From contig VBOD01000105.1 of assembly GCA_005877615.1 (NCBI GenBank), forward strand, positions 1 to 45,072: a stretch of DNA of 45,072 nt. Reading direction: 5' to 3'. Positions 10,023 to 20,861 of the stretch are shown piece after piece (the first letter of the stretch is position 1; every line of letters begins with the position of its first letter). The position numbers and the translations under genes were made by a program. This DNA is from Nitrospirota bacterium. GTDB taxonomy: Bacteria; Nitrospirota; Nitrospiria; Nitrospirales; NS-4. Under the pieces are notes generated by a model. The model had not been told where the DNA came from. It made no database searches and saw nothing but the letters and a program-made list of their open reading frames with translations.

Positions 10023-11141
10023 TCAACGGGAGGGGGCCCCGCCCGCCAGCGCCCCTGCCTTACCCACTAATGCTCGGCAGGCCATAACGACCCGCTCTGC
10101 TGAATCGGCCCGACCCAAGCCCTTGCTACAGCGCCCCATCTCGCCCAGCCGACCGGGGTTCGCGAGCAAGGCCGTGATCGCCGCAGCCAGCGCCTCGCCT
10201 GTGAGCTCGGCATCCAGGATGACCGTCGCAGCCCCGGCTTCCTCCAGGATGCGCGCATTACGCTCCTGATGCCCGTGGATCGCATGGGGAAAGGGAATCA
10301 GGATGGCGGGCTTGCCGCACGCCGTGATCTCGGCGACCGTCGTCGCGCCCGACCGGCTCACGATCAGATCCGCCTGGCGAAATGCCCGCGGGACGTCAAA
10401 GAGAAACGGGGAAACCTCAGCCTCGAGTCGAGCGTTCCTGTAAGCCATCGCGACTTCTTCGTAATCGCGCTCGCCGGTCTGGTGGATCACTCGCACCGTC
10501 GGATGCGCGGCCAACAACCTCGGCAAGGCGGCGACCATCGCACGATTGATGGACCGGGCCCCCTGGCTGCCTCCCAGCACCACCAGGGTGGGACCGCCAA
10601 CAATTCTATCGGGAGGGGGCTCCGGAGGAGCTTCGAGAAACTCCCGGCGAATGGGCGTGCCCACAATCCGCGTCTTCCCCGGGGCGAAGAAGGGGACCGT
10701 GGCGGCGAAGGACACGAAGATGAGGTTCGCGAACGGCGAGAGCACACGATTGGCCACGCCCGGATGCACATTAGGCTCTAAGATCGCTCGCTTGATGCCC
10801 AGTAGGAACGCCGCCAGCACCAGAGGCGGGCTGGTGTATCCGCCAATGCCGATCGCCAGATCCGGCCGCCGCTGGCGGCAGATCGCCAGGCACTGGAGCA
10901 GGCCGACCGGCACCGCGGCGAGACCCTGCACGGCCCCCCACATGCCCCGGCCCATCACCCCCCGCGCCGTGATCGTGATCAACTCGAATCCCTCTCTGGG
11001 CACAACCTTCGTCTCCAGCCCCCGATCCGTCCCCACAAAAATCGCTTCGCTCCCGGGCTCCAGCCGGGCGAATTCACGAGCCAACGCCACCCCCGGGTAC
11101 AGATGACCACCGGTACCGCCGGCTGCGATAAGCACCCGCAT
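10023..11141 (-). CDS. murG: UDP-GlcNAc:undecaprenyl-PP-MurNAc-pentapeptide GlcNAc transferase
   Basis: MRVLIAAGGTGGHLYPGVALA, LVVLGGSQGARSINRAM, VSRSGATTVAEITACGKPAILIPFPHAIHGHQERNA. The upstream part of track ORF 10023-12101 is antiparallel/out-of-frame noise. Confidence 0.96.
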   Translation of the reverse strand: MRVLIAAGGTGGHLYPGVALAREFARLEPGSEAIFVGTDRGLETKVVPREGFELITITARGVMGRGMWGAVQGLAAVPVGLLQCLAICRQRRPDLAIGIGGYTSPPLVLAAFLLGIKRAILEPNVHPGVANRVLSPFANLIFVSFAATVPFFAPGKTRIVGTPIRREFLEAPPEPPPDRIVGGPTLVVLGGSQGARSINRAMVAALPRLLAAHPTVRVIHQTGERDYEEVAMAYRNARLEAEVSPFLFDVPRAFRQADLIVSRSGATTVAEITACGKPAILIPFPHAIHGHQERNARILEEAGAATVILDAELTGEALAAAITALLANPGRLGEMGRCSKGLGRADSAERVVMACRALVGKAGALAGGAPSR

Positions 11142-11149
11142 GCCCCTCT

Positions 11150-12304
11150 TCAAATGGGTGGGCGGTGCCGGGCGACCGCCATGAGGAGCCCGGCCCCGAC
11201 CATGCTGACGACCAGAGACGACCCTCCGTAACTCAGGAACGGCAACGTCAATCCCTTGGTGGGCAGCAGACCCGTGATCACCCCCACATTGATCAACACG
11301 TGGAACCCGATCAGCAAACTGACTCCCAAGGCCACATGGCGCGCGAAGGGGTCGTCCGCTTCCAATGCGATCGTGAAGCCCTTCGCCACAAACGCCCCCA
11401 GTAGCAGGATGACCATGGCGGTCCCGACAAACCCGAGTTCCTCGCCCAACGCCGCGAGCACGAAATCCGTATGGGGCTCCGGCAGGTAGAACAGCTTCTG
11501 CCGCCCCTCGCCGAGCCCTACCCCGAATGGGCCCCCGCGCCCGAGCGCGAAAAACGACTGGATCACCTGGAAACCCGTCCCCGTGGGATCGCTCCACGGG
11601 TCCCAGAAGCTCAGGAGGCGCTGGCGGCGGTAGGCGACCCGCATGAGGAGGACGTACAGGATTGGCAGGGCGGCCATGGAGATCACCAGCAGATGGCTCA
11701 GCCGAGCGCCGCCCACAAAGAGCACGCCCAAGGTCACCAGACCGATCACAGCCGCGGTCCCCATATCGGGCTCGATCACGATGAGCGCGACGAGCAGCCC
11801 GACCACCACCAGGGGCGGCACGAAGCCCCGCCAGAGGTCGGCGATCCGATCCCCCTTCCTCGCCAGGTAATGCGCCAGGTAGAGCACGACGCCTAGCTTG
11901 ACCACCTCGGAAGGCTGGATCGTGAGCGCGCCGATCCGGAGCCATCGGCGCGCGCCCTTGACCGTCACCCCGATGGATGGCAACAGCACGAGCACGAGGC
12001 CGAGCAGGCCGAGGAGAAGGACCGGCGCCGCCCAACGCCGCAGTGTCGCGAGGTCGCACCGGGCCACGACCAGCAAGGCCACCAGTCCGACGGCACACCA
12101 CAGCAGTTGCCGCTTGAGAAAGTAGGAGGGAGCGCCGAAGCGTTTGTCGGCCAAGACCCCGCTCGCACTGTAGATCACGCCGAGGCCGATCGCCACCAGA
12201 AGGAGTGTCAGGAGAAGGATCGTGTGATCGCTGCGCCGCGGGCGCTCGGCCACCGCGGCGTCAGACCATCGGAGGCCCATGGTCTGCTGGTCAACCCAGC
12301 TCAT
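11150..12304 (-). CDS. ftsW: Peptidoglycan polymerase FtsW (SEDS family)
   Basis: About 10 TM segments; LRIGALTIQPSEVVKLGVVLYLA, ALGEELGFVGT, GLTLPFLSYGGSSLV. Start could be 12304 or 12280. Confidence 0.95.
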   Translation of the reverse strand: MSWVDQQTMGLRWSDAAVAERPRRSDHTILLLTLLLVAIGLGVIYSASGVLADKRFGAPSYFLKRQLLWCAVGLVALLVVARCDLATLRRWAAPVLLLGLLGLVLVLLPSIGVTVKGARRWLRIGALTIQPSEVVKLGVVLYLAHYLARKGDRIADLWRGFVPPLVVVGLLVALIVIEPDMGTAAVIGLVTLGVLFVGGARLSHLLVISMAALPILYVLLMRVAYRRQRLLSFWDPWSDPTGTGFQVIQSFFALGRGGPFGVGLGEGRQKLFYLPEPHTDFVLAALGEELGFVGTAMVILLLGAFVAKGFTIALEADDPFARHVALGVSLLIGFHVLINVGVITGLLPTKGLTLPFLSYGGSSLVVSMVGAGLLMAVARHRPPI

Positions 12305-13679
12305 GCACGTACTCCTTGAACTGGCGCCCGCGGTCCCTATAGTCCGCGAACATGTCGAAGCTGGCGCAGGCCGGGGACAGCAGGACCGTGTCGCCCGGCG
12401 CCGCCAGCGCCGCTGCAATTCGCACCGCCTCGGCGAGGCTACCGACCTCCGTCACCGGGCAGACCCCGGCCAAGATTTCACGCAGGCGGGCGCGCGCCTC
12501 GCCGAGCAGGATGACCTGCTTGGCCTTGCGCCGGACCACTTCGGCCAGTCCCGGATACTCGCCACCCTTCTCGCGGCCACCGGCGATCAGGATGACGGGC
12601 GCCGGCAGGCTCTCCAGCGCCTTGATCGTGGCGTCCACGTTCGTGCCTTTGGAATCGTTGATGTACGCCACCCCGCGCCGGACCCGCACGACCTCCATCA
12701 CATGCTCCAACCCCCGGAACGCACGCAGTCCCTGGCCGATGGTGGCGATCGGGCAGCCGGCCAGGGTGGCCACCGCGGCGACCGCCATCGCGTTCTCGAC
12801 GTTGTGGGGGCCGCGTACTTGAAGGGCGCTCACCCGGCAGACCTCTTCGAAGCCGTCTCGCACCGTGGAGATGATGGCATCCCCGTCCACGAACACGCCC
12901 CGCTCGATGGCGCGTGTGCGGCTGAACAGCACGCGGGTTCCCGCAAAGCCATCGGCGGCGCGAGCTAGCCGGGGATCATCGGCGTTGAGGACCGAATAGT
13001 CCTTGGCGGTCTGGTTCTCGAACATTCGGAGCTTCGCCGCGGCGTATGCCTCCATGGAGGTATAGCGGTCCAGATGATCGGGCGTCACGTTCAGGATCGC
13101 TCCGATCCAGGGGTGGAAGGTCTCGATCGTCTCCAGTTGAAAGCTGGACACTTCGACCACCACAAAATCCCATCGCTTGCCGTGTAAGGCGGCATAGGCG
13201 GCCTCCGCCAGCGGCGTCCCGAGGTTGCCGCCGACGAACGGCTCGTAGCCCGCCCGCTGCAGCACCTCGCCGATCCAGGTTACCGTCGTGCTCTTCCCGT
13301 TCGTCCCCGTCACCGCAATGAGCTTGCCGGTGAGGCACCGGGCGGCGAGCTCCAGTTCTCCGATCACGCGGACGCCGGCGGCGCGCGCACGCCGGAGCGG
13401 CTCGAGCGTCAGCGGAACGCCCGGGCTGACCACGACGAGGTCCGCGCCCCGCAGCGCCGGCTCGTAGGCACCGCCGCTGTGGACTTCCAGATCGCCGGCC
13501 CGCAGGCCTTCCAGTGTGGCCGCCAACTCGGCGAGCGGTTTCTGGTCCGCGACCGCAACGCGCGCGCCCAGCTCCCCGAGCAACCGCACCGCTGCGATGC
13601 CGCTCCGTCCCAGGCCGATCACGGCGACCCGCTTCCCCGCCACTTCCACCGACGTCCGTTCGCCCATGACCACGCTCAT
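12291..13679 (-). CDS. murD: UDP-N-acetylmuramoylalanine--D-glutamate ligase
   Basis: [69 protein letters not shown]. Confidence 0.96.
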   Translation of the reverse strand: MSVVMGERTSVEVAGKRVAVIGLGRSGIAAVRLLGELGARVAVADQKPLAELAATLEGLRAGDLEVHSGGAYEPALRGADLVVVSPGVPLTLEPLRRARAAGVRVIGELELAARCLTGKLIAVTGTNGKSTTVTWIGEVLQRAGYEPFVGGNLGTPLAEAAYAALHGKRWDFVVVEVSSFQLETIETFHPWIGAILNVTPDHLDRYTSMEAYAAAKLRMFENQTAKDYSVLNADDPRLARAADGFAGTRVLFSRTRAIERGVFVDGDAIISTVRDGFEEVCRVSALQVRGPHNVENAMAVAAVATLAGCPIATIGQGLRAFRGLEHVMEVVRVRRGVAYINDSKGTNVDATIKALESLPAPVILIAGGREKGGEYPGLAEVVRRKAKQVILLGEARARLREILAGVCPVTEVGSLAEAVRIAAALAAPGDTVLLSPACASFDMFADYRDRGRQFKEYVHELG

Positions 13680-14752
13680 CGCAGCTTCAGTGTGCTCAGG
13701 CTGAAGAGCGCGAGCAGCACGGCGATGATCCACAGACGGACCACCACTTTCGGCTCCTCCCAGCCTTTCAACTCGAAATGGTGATGAATGGGCGCCATGA
13801 GGAACACCCGCTTGCCCCGTGACTTGAAGGAGGCCACCTGAAAGATCACCGACAGCGCTTCGAGCACGAAGACACCGCCGACCAGCAGTAGCAGCAGCTC
13901 GTGCTTGCTGATCACCGCGACGGTGCCGAGGGCGGCGCCCAACGGCAGCGACCCGACGTCCCCCATGAAGACCGACGCCGGATAGGTGTTGAACCAGAGG
14001 AAGCCCAGGCTGGCTCCGAAGATGGCGCCCGTGAAGATGGCCAGCTCGCCCGCGCCCTCGATGTAGGGGATGAGGAGATAGTCGGCGAAGACCCTGTGGC
14101 CCGACACATAGGCCACCACGGTATACGCCAGGGCGGCGACCATGACCGGGCCGATGGCCAGGCCGTCCAGTCCGTCTGTCAAGTTGACGGCATTGGACGC
14201 GCCCACGATGATCAGCACGGCGAACGGAATGTAGAAGAGCCCGAGGTCCGGCGAAAAGAACTTGAAGAAGGGCACGCTGAGCTTCGTGGAATAGGCCGGC
14301 AGGGAGTAGAACAGCGCCCCGATGCCGAGCGCCACGACGGCCTGGGCGATGATCTTCTGCAGTGCCGTCAGACCCTCGTTCTTCCCGTGGACAGTCTTGA
14401 GATAGTCGTCCCAGAAACCCACCGCACCGAACCCGAGTATTGCGAAGACCGCCAGCCAGACATAGCGATTGGTCAGATCGGTCCAGAGGAGCGTCGAGAT
14501 GATGACCGCGAAGAGGATCAGGATGCCCCCCATGGTAGGCGTGCCACCCTTGACTTGGTGCCGGCGGGGGCCGTCCTCGCGGATTCGCTGGCCAACGCCG
14601 TAGCTCTGCAGCGCGCGGATCACCGGAGGGGCGAGCACGATGACAAGCACAAAGGCAGTGAGCGCGGCGTAGATGAGCCGGAAGCTGAGGTAGCGGAAGA
14701 CGTTGAAGATCGAGAACTGCGTGTGAAGGGGATAGAGCAAGAGGTAGAGCAT
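13676..14752 (-). CDS. mraY: Phospho-N-acetylmuramoyl-pentapeptide transferase
   Basis: [57 protein letters not shown]. Confidence 0.97.
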   Translation of the reverse strand: MLYLLLYPLHTQFSIFNVFRYLSFRLIYAALTAFVLVIVLAPPVIRALQSYGVGQRIREDGPRRHQVKGGTPTMGGILILFAVIISTLLWTDLTNRYVWLAVFAILGFGAVGFWDDYLKTVHGKNEGLTALQKIIAQAVVALGIGALFYSLPAYSTKLSVPFFKFFSPDLGLFYIPFAVLIIVGASNAVNLTDGLDGLAIGPVMVAALAYTVVAYVSGHRVFADYLLIPYIEGAGELAIFTGAIFGASLGFLWFNTYPASVFMGDVGSLPLGAALGTVAVISKHELLLLLVGGVFVLEALSVIFQVASFKSRGKRVFLMAPIHHHFELKGWEEPKVVVRLWIIAVLLALFSLSTLKLR

Positions 14753-16236
14753 TACGCCAACTCCTCCATCACGCGTTCCATTCGCGTGCCCCGCGAGCCC
14801 TTGAGCAGCACGACATCGCCCGCGCGCAGAATGTCCTTGAGTCGTTCGGCCAGGCCCGCGTGCTCCTGCGTCACGATCACGCGATCCACCGGCATCCCCA
14901 CCCCCCGCGCACCAGCGGCGATCTCCGCCGCCAGATCCCCGACGGTCAGGAGATAATCGGTCCCCTGGCGGGCCAACTCCTCTCCGATATCCCGGTGGAT
15001 CCGTACGGATCCCTCGCCCAGCTCCAGCATGTCCCCCAGCACGGCGATCGCGCGTCCGTTCCCCTTCAACTCACCCTTGAGTTCAGCCAGCCAGCGGAGC
15101 GCGGCCCGCATCGATGAGGGATTCGCGTTATAACAATCGTTCAGCCACGTCACCCCCCGCCACCGGCGCACCTCGGAGCGCATGGCAGTCGGGCGGAAAC
15201 GAGCAAGGCCCGCTCGGATCGCGCTTTCGCCGACGCCCAACGCAAGCCCCGTCGCGATCGCCGCCAGGGCGTTAGCAATGTTGTGGGCCCCGGCCACGCC
15301 CAGCGTGACCGAGAGCGGACGCGCGCGGCCGCGCACGCCGACGCGAACGAAGGAAAAAGCCAGTCCCCGTCGCTCGACCTGCAAAGCCCGCACGTCGGCC
15401 CGCTCGGAGAATCCGAAGGAGCGCACCTGTCCCCGCACCCGCGCGGCGAGGTCCTTGAAGAACGCGTCGTCCGCGTTGAGGACGGCCGTGCCGTCCCGGG
15501 GCAGCCGGTCCAGCATCTCGCCCTTGGCCTGCGCCACGGTACGGAGATCCCCGAGGGTCTCCAGATGGGTCGGTCCGATATTGGTCAACACGCCGTGGGT
15601 CGGCTCGGCGATCTCGCAGAGCCGCGCCATCTCCCCCAGCCTGCTGATACCCATCTCGATGACCGCCGCCTCATGGCGAGCCGTCAAGCGCAGCAGGGTC
15701 TGCGGCACGCCAATGTGATTGTTGAGGTTGCCGTCGGTCTTCAACACAGGGAAGCATTCCGCGAGGATGGCCCCGATCATCTCCTTGGTCGTCGTCTTAC
15801 CGTTGCTCCCGCTGACTGCCACCACCGGGATGGCGAAGCGGCGACGGTGCGCGCGTGCCAACTCCTGAAACGCGCGGAGGGGATCCTCCACCTCGATCAA
15901 GAGCGCCTTCCACGCTTTCTTTCTAGCGGGATGGGGCCCCGCAGACGCCCCTCCCGCACCCACGAACCCGCGCCGCACGATTGCCCCGACGGCGCCCTTC
16001 TTCAGCGCGTCGGCCACGAACTGGTGACCGTCAAAGCGGGCTCCGGTCAGCGCCACGAACAGATCGCCGCGCCGAACCGTTCGCGAATCCGTCCAGAGCC
16101 GTCGGATCGCCGTATTCGGCAAGGCCTGAGCCAAAACCCCGCCGGTGATCGTGGCTATTTCGTCGGTCGTGAACAGGGGCACGGCGTCATCCGACTCCTG
16201 ATCCGAACACTCCGCGGTCTGCAGCAGCAGACTCAT
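14752..16236 (-). CDS. murF: UDP-N-acetylmuramoyl-tripeptide--D-alanyl-D-alanine ligase
   Basis: [58 protein letters not shown]. Confidence 0.95.
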   Translation of the reverse strand: MSLLLQTAECSDQESDDAVPLFTTDEIATITGGVLAQALPNTAIRRLWTDSRTVRRGDLFVALTGARFDGHQFVADALKKGAVGAIVRRGFVGAGGASAGPHPARKKAWKALLIEVEDPLRAFQELARAHRRRFAIPVVAVSGSNGKTTTKEMIGAILAECFPVLKTDGNLNNHIGVPQTLLRLTARHEAAVIEMGISRLGEMARLCEIAEPTHGVLTNIGPTHLETLGDLRTVAQAKGEMLDRLPRDGTAVLNADDAFFKDLAARVRGQVRSFGFSERADVRALQVERRGLAFSFVRVGVRGRARPLSVTLGVAGAHNIANALAAIATGLALGVGESAIRAGLARFRPTAMRSEVRRWRGVTWLNDCYNANPSSMRAALRWLAELKGELKGNGRAIAVLGDMLELGEGSVRIHRDIGEELARQGTDYLLTVGDLAAEIAAGARGVGMPVDRVIVTQEHAGLAERLKDILRAGDVVLLKGSRGTRMERVMEELA

Positions 16237-17723
16237 CGGGCCAGAGCCTCGATGGCCTCCCGCGCCACCACGCGGTCATCAAAGGGATGCTTCTCCTGCC
16301 CGATAATTTGGTAATCCTCATGCCCTTTCCCGGCAATCAGCACCAGATCGCCGGGCCGTGCAAGCCTCATGGCTTCTGCAATCGCTGCGCGCCGATCCGC
16401 CTGGACCAGGTAGCGGCCGTGTCCCGCTTCCCGCAGCCCGGCTTCCACGCCAGGGAGAATCTCCCGGATGATGGCGTCGGGATCCTCGGTGCGGGGATTG
16501 TCGGACGTGACCACCACGACATCGCTGTAGCGCGCGGCCACCCGCCCCATCTTGGGCCGCTTGCCCCGATCCCGATCGCCCCCGCAGCCGAACACGGTGA
16601 TGATCCGGCCCGTCCTGACCGTCTGGGCTGTGGTCAGCAACCGGTAGAGCGCATCCTCGGTGTGGGCGTAGTCCACAACCACTGTGAACGGCTGGCCGGC
16701 ATCCACCTGCTCGAACCGACCCGGGACAGTCTTGAGCGTGGCGACTCCCGCGGCACTCGTCTCCAGCGGCACGCCCTGCACCAGCCCGACCCCGACCGCC
16801 GCCAGGATATTGTAGACGTTGTGTCGGCCCACGAGTGGAGACCGGAGTGCGACCGATCCCCCCGGCCCACGGGCCGTGAACCGCACGCCGTTCAGGGAAA
16901 TCTGCACGTCTTCGGCGCGAAGATCGGCCGGACGATCGATAGCGTAGGTCCACACCTTTGCCTGCGTTGCCTCGACGACACGTCCGCCATAGGGATCGTC
17001 GCCGTTCACGATCGCGTGCGCCTCTGAGTCCAGCGCCGTGAAGAGCCGCAGCTTTGCGCGAAAGTAGTCTTCCATGTCGGCATGGAAATCCAGGTGGTCC
17101 TGCGTGAGATTGGTGAACACCGCTGTCCCGAATTGGCATCCCGCCGTCCGATCGAGCGCGAGCGCATGAGAGGACACCTCCATCACCACCGCTTGCATGC
17201 CTGCGTCCGCCATTCTCCGAAGCAAGCCCTGTAACTCCAACGGGCCGGGGGTCGTGTGGGTCGCCGCCACCCGTTCTTCGCCGAACAGGTAAGCCACGGT
17301 GCCGATCAGTCCCGCCCGCACGCCGGCGGCCTCCAGGATCGCCTTGCAAAGATAGGTCGCCGTCGTCTTCCCGTTGGTGCCGGTCACGCCGATCATCTTC
17401 AGCCGGCGGGACGGATCCCCATAGAACCGACTTGCCAGGAGACCCAAGGCCCGGCGCGAGTCGCCGACCTGGATCACAGGTATCCCGATCGACGCCAGAG
17501 TCTCTCCGGACACCCGCCCCGTCTCCACTACGATCGCGCCGGCTCCGGCCGCGACGGCCTGCGCGAGAAAGCGATGGCCGTCCGATTGCGTTCCCTTCAC
17601 CGCGACGAACAGCCAGCCAGGAGACACCCGCCGCGAATCATCCGTGAGCCCGGTGATCTCCCGATCCAGACTGCCCCGCACCGTCACCCCATCGAGGACG
17701 TCCCCGCATTCCCGAAGTCTCAT
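16233..17723 (-). CDS. murE: UDP-N-acetylmuramoyl-L-alanyl-D-glutamate--2,6-diaminopimelate ligase
   Basis: DDSRRVSPGWLFVAVKG, GVTGTNGKTTATYL, TNLTQDHLDFH, VVVTSDNPRTEDPDAI (DNPR is typical of meso-DAP-type MurE), IAGKGHEDYQI. Confidence 0.95.
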   Translation of the reverse strand: MRLRECGDVLDGVTVRGSLDREITGLTDDSRRVSPGWLFVAVKGTQSDGHRFLAQAVAAGAGAIVVETGRVSGETLASIGIPVIQVGDSRRALGLLASRFYGDPSRRLKMIGVTGTNGKTTATYLCKAILEAAGVRAGLIGTVAYLFGEERVAATHTTPGPLELQGLLRRMADAGMQAVVMEVSSHALALDRTAGCQFGTAVFTNLTQDHLDFHADMEDYFRAKLRLFTALDSEAHAIVNGDDPYGGRVVEATQAKVWTYAIDRPADLRAEDVQISLNGVRFTARGPGGSVALRSPLVGRHNVYNILAAVGVGLVQGVPLETSAAGVATLKTVPGRFEQVDAGQPFTVVVDYAHTEDALYRLLTTAQTVRTGRIITVFGCGGDRDRGKRPKMGRVAARYSDVVVVTSDNPRTEDPDAIIREILPGVEAGLREAGHGRYLVQADRRAAIAEAMRLARPGDLVLIAGKGHEDYQIIGQEKHPFDDRVVAREAIEALAR

Positions 17724-19435
17724 CGCGCTGCAAGAATCTGGCCTTGCTCCGTTTTCGGTACGATGCCCAGATGGCGTACCGCCTGCGTCGCAATCCGCTG
17801 GAAGACGGGCGCCGCCACAGTGCCTCCCCAGTGCTCGGTCCGCGGCTCATCCACCACGACCAGGATGGCCAGCTTGGGATCGTCCGCTGGCAGGAACCCG
17901 ACGAACGAGCTGACCATCCGCGTTGCCGAATAGGCTCCGGTGAGCGGATCGATCTTCTGCGCGGTCCCGGTCTTGCCGGCCACGTCGTACCCGGGCACAG
18001 CCCCGAGCATGCCGGTCCCGCCGGGCAGGACGGCGCCGCGCATGATCTCGGTCAGGTCCTTGGCCGTTTTCGTGGAGATGGGGCGGCGGCGGACGACCGG
18101 CTCGAAGCGAGCAACGGTCTCCCCGGTCGAGGATCGGACCTCGGACACCACGTAGGGCCGCATCAGCCAGCCTCCGTTGGCAATGGCCGCCACCGCCATC
18201 ACCAACTGCAAGGGGGTCACCCCGATCTCTTGGCCAATAGCGATCGAAGCCCGCGTGCGGCGGCCCCACTCGTGGAGTTCCTTGGTCAGGCCTCGCTGTT
18301 CTCCTGTCAGATCGACGTCTGTCTTTTGACCAAATCCGAAGGCGTTGAGGTACCAGGCGAGCTTTGCCGGCGCCAGTTGCTGCGCCACTTTGATCATCCC
18401 GATGTTGCTGGACCGCTGAAGGACTTGGGCGAAGGTCATCCACCCGTTCTTGTGGTGATCGTGGACTACCGTGTTCTCCACGACGTACCGACCGTTCTCG
18501 CCATAGATGAACTCGCGCGGCGAGACCAGTCTCTCTTCGAGCGCCGCCGCGGCGACCACAAGCTTGAACGTTGAGCCGGGCTCGTACGCGTCGCTGATGG
18601 CGCGGTTGCGCCACAGGTTCGGATCTGCCTTGGGTTCATTAGGATCGAAGGTCGGCCGCACGGCCATGGCCAGGATCGCGCCGGTCTTCGGCTCCACCAC
18701 GATGACGACGCCCGAGACCGCCCGCGTGCGCGCGACCACATTGGCCAGCTCCTGGTCTGCGATATATTGAATCACCTCATCGATCGTGAGGACCAGATCC
18801 TTGCCCGGGGACGGCGCGACGTAATTGAGCCCTTTCGGGAACACAGCCCCGCCGAAGGCATCCCGTTCTACCACCAGCCGACCCCGCTCACCCCGCAGCG
18901 CGGCATCGTACCGCCGCTCCAGCCCCTCCAACCCTTGGTTGTCGATATTGCCAAACCCGAGGACGTGCGACAGCATAACACCTTTGGGATAGAACCGACG
19001 CCCCTCAGGAATTACCCCAATGCCATCGAGGGCAAGACCCTGTAACCCCTCTGCCCGCTCGGGCGTGAGATGTCGCTGCAGCCAGACAAAGTCCCGCTCG
19101 CTCTTCAACTTGGCTTCCAGTTGCCGCGCGTCCGCCTTGAGCACACGGCTGAGCCGGACGGCCGTGGCCCGGGGGTCCGACACGTATTTGGGAGCGCCGA
19201 AGACCGATGGCACATCCATGGTGATCGCTAAGATCTTACCGTTACGATCGAAGATCGCGCCACGCCCGCCCTCCACCGTAAGCATCTTTTGGTACTGGCG
19301 GCCGGCCAACTGGGCCAACTCGTCCGCGCGGATGACCTGCAACTGGAAGAGGCGTCCCAAGGCGACGAGAAAACCAAGGCCCAGCAGTATCCCCGCCGCG
19401 ACTGTCCGCCAGCGTCTGGCGTCCTCTTCCATCAT
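17720..19435 (-). CDS. ftsI: Penicillin-binding protein / peptidoglycan D,D-transpeptidase FtsI
   Basis: N-terminal TM, GRGAIFDRNGKILA, EPGSTFKLV (SxxK), SSN (SxN), AGKTGTAQK (KTG). No PASTA domain seen. Confidence 0.94.
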   Translation of the reverse strand: MMEEDARRWRTVAAGILLGLGFLVALGRLFQLQVIRADELAQLAGRQYQKMLTVEGGRGAIFDRNGKILAITMDVPSVFGAPKYVSDPRATAVRLSRVLKADARQLEAKLKSERDFVWLQRHLTPERAEGLQGLALDGIGVIPEGRRFYPKGVMLSHVLGFGNIDNQGLEGLERRYDAALRGERGRLVVERDAFGGAVFPKGLNYVAPSPGKDLVLTIDEVIQYIADQELANVVARTRAVSGVVIVVEPKTGAILAMAVRPTFDPNEPKADPNLWRNRAISDAYEPGSTFKLVVAAAALEERLVSPREFIYGENGRYVVENTVVHDHHKNGWMTFAQVLQRSSNIGMIKVAQQLAPAKLAWYLNAFGFGQKTDVDLTGEQRGLTKELHEWGRRTRASIAIGQEIGVTPLQLVMAVAAIANGGWLMRPYVVSEVRSSTGETVARFEPVVRRRPISTKTAKDLTEIMRGAVLPGGTGMLGAVPGYDVAGKTGTAQKIDPLTGAYSATRMVSSFVGFLPADDPKLAILVVVDEPRTEHWGGTVAAPVFQRIATQAVRHLGIVPKTEQGQILAAR

Positions 19436-19454
19436 GGCAGACGCCGACCCTCCC

Positions 19455-19766
19455 TCATCGGGTATGCGACGCCCGGACTACGCGTCCCGCCGGCTCGTTC
19501 CTCGATGGCGGTGAAACGCCCTGCACCAACACGACCTGATTGTACCGGGGCTGCGTCATGCCAAGCCGAGACACTGCCACCCGTTCGATCTGATCCGGCG
19601 CGGTCAACCGGGCGAACTCCAGCTTCAGCATTTTCTGCTCCTGCTGCGCCTGCTTCTTCCATGCCTGGAGCTGCTCAATCGCATACCCGGTCCGGTAGAT
19701 ATCCATTTTCTCCCACACGGCGCAGAGAGCGAGAGCTAACAGCACCGTTCCTGCCAGGAATTTCAT
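19455..19766 (-). CDS. ftsL: Cell division protein FtsL
   Basis: Small bitopic protein with TM plus coiled coil (MKFLAGTVLLALALCAVWEKMDIYRTGYAIEQLQAWKKQAQQEQKMLKLEFARLTAPDQIERVAVSRLGM), positioned between rsmH and ftsI. Confidence 0.85.
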   Translation of the reverse strand: MKFLAGTVLLALALCAVWEKMDIYRTGYAIEQLQAWKKQAQQEQKMLKLEFARLTAPDQIERVAVSRLGMTQPRYNQVVLVQGVSPPSRNEPAGRVVRASHTR

Positions 19767-20662
19767 GCGGCGGCCTCCCGCGCAGCCAGTACCCGCAGTT
19801 TGGCGCTTCGGGCACGGGGATTCTCCACACATTCCTCGGCCGACGGTGTGATCGGGCGCTTGGTCAGGACAGTGAAACCCGCCGCCGGTCCCTGCGCCAG
19901 TGCCCGGAACGTGTGCTTCACGATGCGGTCTTCGAGCGAATGGAAGGCGAGGACCACAAGCCGACCGCCGGGACGCAACAGCGCAGCGATCTGTCGCAGC
20001 GCTGGTTCGAGGCTTTCGAGTTCGTGGTTTACGGCGATCCGTAGCGCCTGAAAGGTCCGCGTGGCGAAGTGGAGCCGTCCGTGCAGGTACACCGGCGGCA
20101 CCGCTTCTCGGATGACCTCGACCAACGCCAGCGTCGTCAGAACGGGGCTTTGGGCTCGCCTTCGGACGATTCCCTTAGTAATGCGTCGTGCGTAGCGCTC
20201 CTCTCCGTGTTCCTCAAGGATCCGGGCCAGCTCCTTCTCCGGCAGGCGATTGACGAGATCCGCAGCCGTCACGGAGTCCCGCACGTCCATCCGCATGTCC
20301 AGCGGTCCGTTCGCCAGAAAACTGAACCCCCGGGCGGGCGTGTCCAGTTGCAGGGAGGAGACACCCAGGTCCAGCAGGGCACCATCGAGATTGCGCTCTG
20401 TCGTTTCTCGCACCACATACGGGGCATCACCATAAGTAGCCTGCACGACCACCGCCCGATCGCCGTACGGGCGGAGTGCCTGCCGGGCGGTCGCCACTGC
20501 TGTTGCGTCACGATCCAACGCGACGATCCGCCCATCTGGCCCACTCGCTTCAAGGATGGCCAAGCTGTGTCCTCCCGCCCCGGTCGTCCCGTCGAGATAG
20601 ATCCCTCCAGCCCTTGGTTGCAGCCAAGCCAACACTTCTTGCAGCATCACAGGGCGGTGCAT
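19763..20662 (-). CDS. rsmH: 16S rRNA (cytosine1402-N4)-methyltransferase
   Basis: HRPVMLQEVLAWL, YLDGTTGAGGHSLAIL, LLDLGVSSLQLDTPARGFSF, VLAFHSLEDRIVKHTFR. Confidence 0.97.
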   Translation of the reverse strand: MHRPVMLQEVLAWLQPRAGGIYLDGTTGAGGHSLAILEASGPDGRIVALDRDATAVATARQALRPYGDRAVVVQATYGDAPYVVRETTERNLDGALLDLGVSSLQLDTPARGFSFLANGPLDMRMDVRDSVTAADLVNRLPEKELARILEEHGEERYARRITKGIVRRRAQSPVLTTLALVEVIREAVPPVYLHGRLHFATRTFQALRIAVNHELESLEPALRQIAALLRPGGRLVVLAFHSLEDRIVKHTFRALAQGPAAGFTVLTKRPITPSAEECVENPRARSAKLRVLAAREAAA

Positions 20663-20743
20663 GACTGCAATCCTGACCAGGTTCCATCATCAGCGGCCAA
20701 CAATAAGAAGGTCGCTCATTCTAAAGTTTTACCATTAGGAGAG

Positions 20744-20768
20744 AACCACTCATACCCACTTTCACCCA
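20744..20768 (-). promoter_or_regulatory. Three MraZ-type boxes (TGGGN direct repeats, 10-bp period)
   Basis: Minus strand: TGGGT-gaaag-TGGGT-atgag-TGGTT. Plus-strand boxes at 20764-20768, 20754-20758 and 20744-20748 (third has one mismatch). Matches the TGGGN-N5 repeat pattern known for MraZ operators of dcw promoters. Confidence 0.75.
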
Positions 20769-20780
20769 CTATTCGGCGCA

Positions 20781-20808
20781 AGTATACCTGCCGCCAAGGC
20801 ATTGTCAA
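20781..20808 (-). promoter_or_regulatory. Sigma70-type promoter of the dcw operon
   Basis: Minus strand TTGACA (20808-20803), 16-bp spacer, TATACT (20786-20781); AT-rich UP-like CCATAAATTTTTC directly upstream. Confidence 0.75.
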
Positions 20809-20861
20809 GAAAAATTTATGGTTTTTGAATGGATTGGAAAATCTTCCCTAATGCTATGGCC

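Noticed and set aside
11142-12101. N-terminal extension of the 692-aa track ORF containing MurG
   Set aside because: It overlaps ftsW in another frame; MurG clearly starts at MRVLIAAGGTGGH (11141).
20665-20755. Short upstream ORFs (10 aa and 9 aa) in the rsmH leader
   Set aside because: No SD and nothing distinguishing them from chance ATGs; would need conservation evidence.
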